The position numbers and the translations under genes are program-made. From the NCBI GenBank assembly GCA_015075375.1, contig JABTUM010000003.1:434001-498000 (forward strand): DNA of 64,000 nucleotides, written 5' to 3'. Below the pieces are notes generated by a model. It worked only from the letters and a program-made list of their open reading frames with translations, did not search any database and was not told the origin of the DNA. Shown one piece after another: positions 59,938-64,000 of the stretch (within the stretch, counting starts at the first letter, position 1; each line of letters begins with the position of its first letter). Source of the stretch: Planctomycetota bacterium. GTDB lineage: Bacteria > Planctomycetota > SZUA-567 > H5-PLA8.

Positions 59938-60209
59938 CGCGGGTGGCCCACACAAATCTCCGATTTGTGTGGGTGAGCTTGCGAACAAGAGGCACTCGTA
60001 ACGGCATTCCTTTCCGGCACACCCACGGATTCCCCATGCCCCAAGAAGATCCGCCATACTCGTCCAAGGTCCGCTTGCGAACCCTACCGGGAGCTTACCC
60101 TGAAAGTACAGCCGACTCCAGCATCCTGTGCCCTAGGCACCCACACAAACCTTCGGCTTGCGTGGGCCACCCGCCACCAAATCAAGAAGGGGCGACACGT
60201 TCGAATCTA
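59938..60209 (-). repeat. cassette repeat, copy 3, with flank
   Basis: Same orientation and interior as the other copies. Left hairpin CCCACACAAATC-TCC-GATTTGTGTGGG (59947-59973), a perfect 12-bp stem; right hairpin as in copy 2. It ends GGCCACCCGCC and is followed by a shortened flank (ACCAAATCAAGAAGGGGCGA, then CACGTTCGAA) before the end of gene D. Confidence 0.93.
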
Positions 60210-60260
60210 CGTTGCTCCTTCAGACAGCGCCACCGGCCGATTTAATACAGACGATCAGAG

Positions 60261-60719
60261 TCACTTGGTCTGCTGCCCCAATGCCAGATGCCGTCGAAGA
60301 TCTTTGATTGAGGATATTTGAACTGGATCGTAGCCTTCGATAGTCAAGAGACCATTCTGTATAAGGACCGGAAACTTCCAAACTTCAAGAAGACTTCTAC
60401 AGTCTTTAATGAATTCATGAGCGCTGCGATCCTGAACTGCCGTGGAATCTACTTCGCAAAAACACTGTGCAAGATTAAGACAGCTTTCACCGGTAATTAG
60501 CATTGCATTCTGTACTGACGCAATAACTGATTCTGTATCGAGGGAGCACATGCATTTCACTAGCTCCGCACAAAGAGCACGTCTGCCCACACAGTTGGTA
60601 TAGCTAACAATCTTATCTATAGAAATTTCGGGAAGACTAGCGGATAACAATGGCCGGAGATCAACATCCACCCCCTTCTGCAGTTTTACCGCGAGGGATA
60701 TTATCTCGCTCTTATCCAC
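60261..60719 (-). CDS. cassette gene D, unknown protein
   Basis: A 152-residue, largely helical protein starting at GTG 60719 (MDKSEIISLAVKLQKGVDVD) with a GAGAG upstream. It has five or so cysteines in the middle and no signal or membrane segment. AT-rich. The all-helical, small form fits several immunity or HEAT-like small proteins, but nothing specific is recognised. First gene of the array in transcription order. Confidence 0.55.
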   Translation of the reverse strand: MDKSEIISLAVKLQKGVDVDLRPLLSASLPEISIDKIVSYTNCVGRRALCAELVKCMCSLDTESVIASVQNAMLITGESCLNLAQCFCEVDSTAVQDRSAHEFIKDCRSLLEVWKFPVLIQNGLLTIEGYDPVQISSIKDLRRHLALGQQTK

Positions 60720-60744
60720 TTTAAGCTCTCTTTCACATTAGGGG

Positions 60745-60813
60745 CGGGTGGCCGGGACCGGGTGCCGCGGAGCAAGCGTCGTTGGCTTGCTCCGTGCCCA
60801 GCCGACCGGGCAC
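60745..60813 (-). repeat. diverged hairpin pair at the head of the cassette array
   Basis: Begins CGGGTGGCC like the cassette repeats and contains two perfect hairpins: CGGAGCAAGC pairing with GCTTGCTCCG (60768-60777 with 60785-60794) and GTGCCC pairing with GGGCAC (60794-60799 with 60808-60813). The rest of the cassette repeat interior is missing. It lies directly upstream of gene D, where a fourth repeat would be expected. From 60814 to 61108 nothing else is seen. Confidence 0.55.
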
Positions 60814-61108
60814 GCTCAAGTCTCCACCCATTCATCAACCGCCACGGGTTCGCCCTCTTTTCGCCCCAGTTCAAGCCAACCAAAACTCGACCCGCGCCAC
60901 GCTTCCGGCGAACGCACCCGTTTGCGCTCTACACCTGCACAGGCCAGCGGACCCTTTACCGGCGCCGCGATGCCAGCCAAGCGTATCATGGACCAAGATC
61001 ACATTCACGAAACGAGCTTCGGCCTTTAATACGCCGATTTCGAAACCCGGACGCGGAAGGTCACGGAAGGACGCGCGATTTTTCACGCGATTCGAACCGG
61101 ATCGAGCC

Positions 61109-61139
61109 CTTTTGACGCACCGCAAGCCGCGTCAAAAAG
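61109..61139. promoter_or_regulatory. TTTTGACGC inverted repeat
   Basis: TTTTGACGC and GCGTCAAAA form a perfect 9-bp inverted repeat with a loop of about ten bases. It lies between the GTATAC cluster and cassette gene D. No T-run follows on either strand, so it is more like an operator than a terminator. Confidence 0.4.
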
Positions 61140-61143
61140 AGGT

Positions 61144-61199
61144 GTATACTTAACTGGATACTTAGGTATACAGTATACAGTTACGGTATACAAGTATAC
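61144..61199. promoter_or_regulatory. cluster of GTATAC palindromes
   Basis: Five exact GTATAC hexamers start at 61144, 61166, 61173, 61186 and 61194, plus one variant GGATAC at 61156, all within 56 bases. The outer ends GTGTATACTT and AAGTATACAC are inverted copies. An AT-rich stretch follows, with a perfect TATAAT on the minus strand near 61237-61242. In a GC-rich genome this density is unlikely by chance; it looks like a multi-site operator or an iteron-like array. Confidence 0.65.
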
Positions 61200-61319
61200 A
61201 CTTAGCGCACATTGAGAAGTTAAATCGAACTATATTATATCGTCGAGCTTCATACGCTTTGCACGACTAACCTCGCGCAGCACAGGTGCTGCACGACCCT
61301 TCGTGCTTAGTTCGTCGGA

Positions 61320-62651
61320 CTACTTCATGGCCGTCGACGACCCGCCGTACAGCTTCGTCATATCCGCCCCCGGATAGTACAAACCCAGGATCTGCTCGAA
61401 CCGATACCCCTGCTGCGCCATGCCCTGACTCCCGTACTGGCACATCCCGACCCCGTGCCCGAAGCCGCGCCCCTGGAACTCGAACGCGCTCCCGCGATCG
61501 ATCGTCCGGTCGATCCAGACCGACCGCAGTTGCCCCGCGCCGGCGATGAGCCGGAAGCGGTTCGCCGGAAGCCGGAAACTCCCGTTCGCGTGAACCACCT
61601 CCACGACCTCCGCCCGCCGCGGGCTGCGCGCGCTCGTCAAGAAACGCAGATCGCGCAGCGCGCCGACCGGCTGCCCGTTCAACTCCGGCGCCGCCGCGAG
61701 CTTCCCGCGCAGCGCCTCCTTATCGAGCGTCGCCGTCCACGTGTAGACGGGGCTGATCGAACTGAACGGCGAACGCGCGCCCGCGAGCGGCGCGATGCTC
61801 GCCTGCTCCGGGAAGACGCTCGCCACGTCCTCGGTGTGTCCGCCGCTGGTCGAATGGAAGTACGCCGGGAAGAGCCGCCCTTGGTACGTCACGACCAGCC
61901 CGCGCGTCGCCGACGTCGCCTGCTCCAGCACCGGCTCGTGATGCTGCCCGCTCTTGAAGACCTGGCTCATCACGTCCGCCTCGACGTCGTAAGCTTCCCG
62001 CGCGCGCGACTTCATCTGGAAGAGCGCGTAGCTGCGGCTCGCGACGGCTTGCGCCTTGAGCGCCTCCGGATGCCAGCGCGCGTACGGAACCTCGCCCGCG
62101 AGCACGCCGGCGAGGTAGCTTTCGAGCGGCAAGTACGCGATCACCGTCAGCGCGCCGCCGGACGGATAGATCACCGCCTTCGGCGCAAGCTCCTGTCCGT
62201 CGAGCGCCAGAAAGCGCCCCGGCTCGAGGCTCGTCAAGACCGCGCCGTTCATGCGCCGCCCGTTGACGCTCACGCCGCCCGCGTCGGCCTGCACCGAGAC
62301 GCCGCCCGGCGCGAGCCGCCAGCTTCCCGCGCCGCCGTCGGGGCTCTGGACGTTCAAGCCCGTCGGCGCGTGGAAGTTCGCCGCGGAGACCATTTTTCGG
62401 ACCGCGACGCGAATCTCCGGCTCGTTAAGCTCGGCGGGCACCTGCGGCGCGCCCGGAGCCGGACGCTGCGCCACGGGCTCGGCTTTGCGTTTCTTCGTGC
62501 AGGAGAAGAGCGCCAATATCGTTACCATTGCGGTTGCTCCCAGGACGAAGCCGCGCCGCTGCGGGCAGCTCCAGAGCCTGCGGACGGACTGGAAAGAAGG
62601 GGATCGAACGGGTCGCTGACGCATGGTGCGGAGCATCCGGGTTGCGGTCAC
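61320..62651 (-). CDS. SpoIID/LytB-domain lipoprotein
   Basis: About 443 residues. A lipobox-like segment (VTILALFSCTKK) follows a basic N-terminus, suggesting a lipoprotein. The SpoIID domain occupies the C-terminal two thirds: YLPLESYLAGVLAGEVPYAR, WHPEALKAQAVASRSYALFQ, HSTSGGHTEDVASVFPEQ, and GRGFGHGVGMCQYGSQGMAQ. SpoIID is a lytic transglycosylase that cleaves denuded glycan strands; in non-sporulating bacteria such proteins act on peptidoglycan at division. Start may be GTG 62651 or a downstream ATG at 62636 or 62624. Confidence 0.92.
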   Translation of the reverse strand: MTATRMLRTMRQRPVRSPSFQSVRRLWSCPQRRGFVLGATAMVTILALFSCTKKRKAEPVAQRPAPGAPQVPAELNEPEIRVAVRKMVSAANFHAPTGLNVQSPDGGAGSWRLAPGGVSVQADAGGVSVNGRRMNGAVLTSLEPGRFLALDGQELAPKAVIYPSGGALTVIAYLPLESYLAGVLAGEVPYARWHPEALKAQAVASRSYALFQMKSRAREAYDVEADVMSQVFKSGQHHEPVLEQATSATRGLVVTYQGRLFPAYFHSTSGGHTEDVASVFPEQASIAPLAGARSPFSSISPVYTWTATLDKEALRGKLAAAPELNGQPVGALRDLRFLTSARSPRRAEVVEVVHANGSFRLPANRFRLIAGAGQLRSVWIDRTIDRGSAFEFQGRGFGHGVGMCQYGSQGMAQQGYRFEQILGLYYPGADMTKLYGGSSTAMK

Positions 62652-63028
62652 GGCGGAGACCGCTTCCGCTCGGTATCGGCGCGGGCCGTTCGTCCGCTAA
62701 AGTTATATCCACGAATAGGTAAGGAGACTTAAGGAGCCGCCGAGCGACTTGACAGGCTTCCTGTTAGGTGGTTAGTTGTGGAGGTGCACAGCTTGCACGT
62801 GTGCATCAGATAGGGTTGGGACACTCACCGCAACGGCCTACCGATAGGTGCCTTAGGAGCCCAGAGCTCCCTTAGGGTTCACCTCCGCCTGCAGCAGGCC
62901 TCGGCCGCTTCCGTGGTTCCGCCAGAAAGACCGCACCGGTGCGTGCGGGCGCTGAAATTTTTTCCATCCGGACCGCTAAGGTCTTGGCTGGACGTGTAAT
63001 ACGTAGAGGCAGGTACGGAGTGCGCGGG
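62652..63028. promoter_or_regulatory. divergent intergenic region between the SpoIID-type gene and dnaG
   Basis: About 377 bases without a gene. On the plus strand a perfect TTGACA occurs near 62750, with a weak TTAGTT 17 bases on. A short palindrome GCACCGGTGC lies near 62935. No RNA gene is recognised. Confidence 0.3.
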
Positions 63029-64000
63029 ATGCCGGGGCTATTCGCCGAGGACGTCAAACGCCGCGTGCGCGAGGCCAGCGATCTGGTGGCCATCGTGCAG
63101 AGCTACGGCGTCGACCTCCGCCGCACCGGCCGGAGCTGGAAGGCCTGCTGCCCGTTCCACCAGGAGAAGACGCCTTCCTTCAACGTGAACCCCGAGATCA
63201 TGTGCTTCAAGTGCTTCGGGTGCGGGGAAGGCGGCGATTGCTTCAGCTTCGTGATGAAGATCGAGGGCGTGGAGTTTCCCGAAGCGCTGCGGATCCTGGC
63301 CGACCGCGCGGGGATCCCGGTGGAGGTCGAGCCGGGTTCGGCGGAACGCTACAAGAAGGAGACGGACTGGAAAAGCTACCTCTATCGCCTGAACCAAGGG
63401 GCGGCGGCGGTGTATCGCGAGCAGCTTCAAGGTCCGGAAGGAGCGGCGGTTCGGGAATACCTGAAGGCCCGCGGCATCTCGGAAGAGATGTGGGAGCGCT
63501 TCGGGCTGGGCTACGCGCCGGCGCAGGGAAGTCCGGTATTAAAGCGGTTACAGGCGCAGAAGGCGCCGGTGAAGGCGCTGGAACGCGCCGGACTGATTGG
63601 GCTGCGCGAGGACGGATCGCCGTACGATTACTTTAGAGAGCGGTTGATGTTCCCGATCGCCGACAGCCAGGGGCGCGTGATCGGCTTCGGCGGGCGGATC
63701 CTGGGGGACGGGCAGCCCAAGTACCTGAACACGCGCGAGACGCCGCTCTTCGAAAAGAGCCGCACGATCTACGCGCTGCCGCAGGCGCGCGAGTCGATCG
63801 TGGAGTCGCGCCGGGCGATTCTGGTCGAGGGATACACCGACGTGATCATGTGCCACCAGTACGGCTTGACGAACGTCGTCGCCTGTCTGGGCACGGCCGT
63901 GACGGCCGATCACGTCCGGCGGCTGCGCCGGCTGGCCGACGAACTGACGATCCTCACCGATGCCGACGAAGCCGGGGCGACGGCGGCGGAGCGCTGCCTG
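63029..64000 (+). CDS. dnaG: DNA primase DnaG (3' end outside window)
   Basis: The frame is open from ATG at 63029 to the window edge, giving the first 324 residues. The CHC2 zinc domain has C41-P-F-H44 and C62-F-G-C65 (CCPFHQEKTPSFNV, then CFKCFGCGEGGD). The catalytic core follows with RERLMFPIADSQGRVIGFGG, the TOPRIM motif ILVEGYTDVI and LTDADEAG. It makes RNA primers at the replication fork. GGAG lies upstream of the start. Often followed by rpoD, which would be outside the window. Confidence 0.97.
   Translation, partial: MPGLFAEDVKRRVREASDLVAIVQSYGVDLRRTGRSWKACCPFHQEKTPSFNVNPEIMCFKCFGCGEGGDCFSFVMKIEGVEFPEALRILADRAGIPVEVEPGSAERYKKETDWKSYLYRLNQGAAAVYREQLQGPEGAAVREYLKARGISEEMWERFGLGYAPAQGSPVLKRLQAQKAPVKALERAGLIGLREDGSPYDYFRERLMFPIADSQGRVIGFGGRILGDGQPKYLNTRETPLFEKSRTIYALPQARESIVESRRAILVEGYTDVIMCHQYGLTNVVACLGTAVTADHVRRLRRLADELTILTDADEAGATAAERCL

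Noticed and set aside
57761..60209. Canonical integron attC sites
   Set aside because: No GTTRRRY/RYYYAAC core sites flank the repeats and no integron integrase lies in the window; the resemblance is in organisation and folding only.
61109..61139. Intrinsic terminator
   Set aside because: Loop is long and no T-run follows the stem on either strand.
60762..61153. Short overlapping frames of 84-123 codons upstream of the cassette array
   Set aside because: Four overlapping candidates in different frames, none with a ribosome binding site or recognisable pattern, and they cross hairpins.

Overview
The window is GC-rich bacterial chromosome with a compact gene layout, most genes on the minus strand. 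Outer-membrane and envelope genes (a YdbH/YdbL-like pair, a type IV pilin-type cluster, an AlgI/AlgJ-like acyltransferase pair) point to a diderm. The many exported carbohydrate-active proteins, LacI and GntR/LacI regulators, Gfo/Idh/MocA and phytanoyl-CoA dioxygenase family enzymes, and REP-like palindromes are the mix seen in Planctomycetota, Verrucomicrobiota, Lentisphaerota and related candidate phyla. That placement is an inference with low confidence; a ribosomal-protein tree would settle it.

Layout. 1-6.5 kb: tail of an unknown gene, an MBOAT acyltransferase with its SGNH-like partner, an exported coiled-coil protein and a SulP transporter. 6.5-19.9 kb: one long S10-spc ribosomal operon on the minus strand, from rplD to map. 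It has a clear sigma70-type promoter and about 200 nt of leader. lepB is inserted between rplW and rplB; rpsJ/rplC and rpmD are missing from their usual places. 19.9-25 kb: a pilin-type operon ending in a good intrinsic terminator. 25-34.5 kb: a polysaccharide-related cluster (heparinase-like protein, LacI regulator, two exported paralogues sharing a nearly identical C-terminal domain, an alpha/beta hydrolase). 34.5-42.4 kb: YdbL/YdbH-like proteins, a LarA-like protein, a creatininase-family protein and a GntR/LacI regulator. 42.5-55.5 kb: assorted metabolism, including a tandem-fused QueD-like protein, a HigBA toxin-antitoxin pair, a BmpA-type ABC transporter without binding protein, Aat, a YaiI-type protein, a dioxygenase and an SGNH hydrolase.

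55.5-57 kb has no genes and is filled with several unrelated repeat families: a 55-bp tandem array carrying copies of a translation start, REP-like hairpins and a 68-bp tandem array. 57-60.8 kb is the most unusual part: four AT-rich unknown genes, all on the minus strand, separated by about 235-bp repeats in one orientation. Each repeat is bounded by hairpins whose sequence changes between copies while pairing is kept. It resembles a gene-cassette array, but no recombinase is visible. A cluster of GTATAC palindromes lies upstream of the array. The window ends with a SpoIID-type lipoprotein and the 5' part of dnaG.

No tRNA, rRNA, CRISPR array or insertion sequence was recognised.
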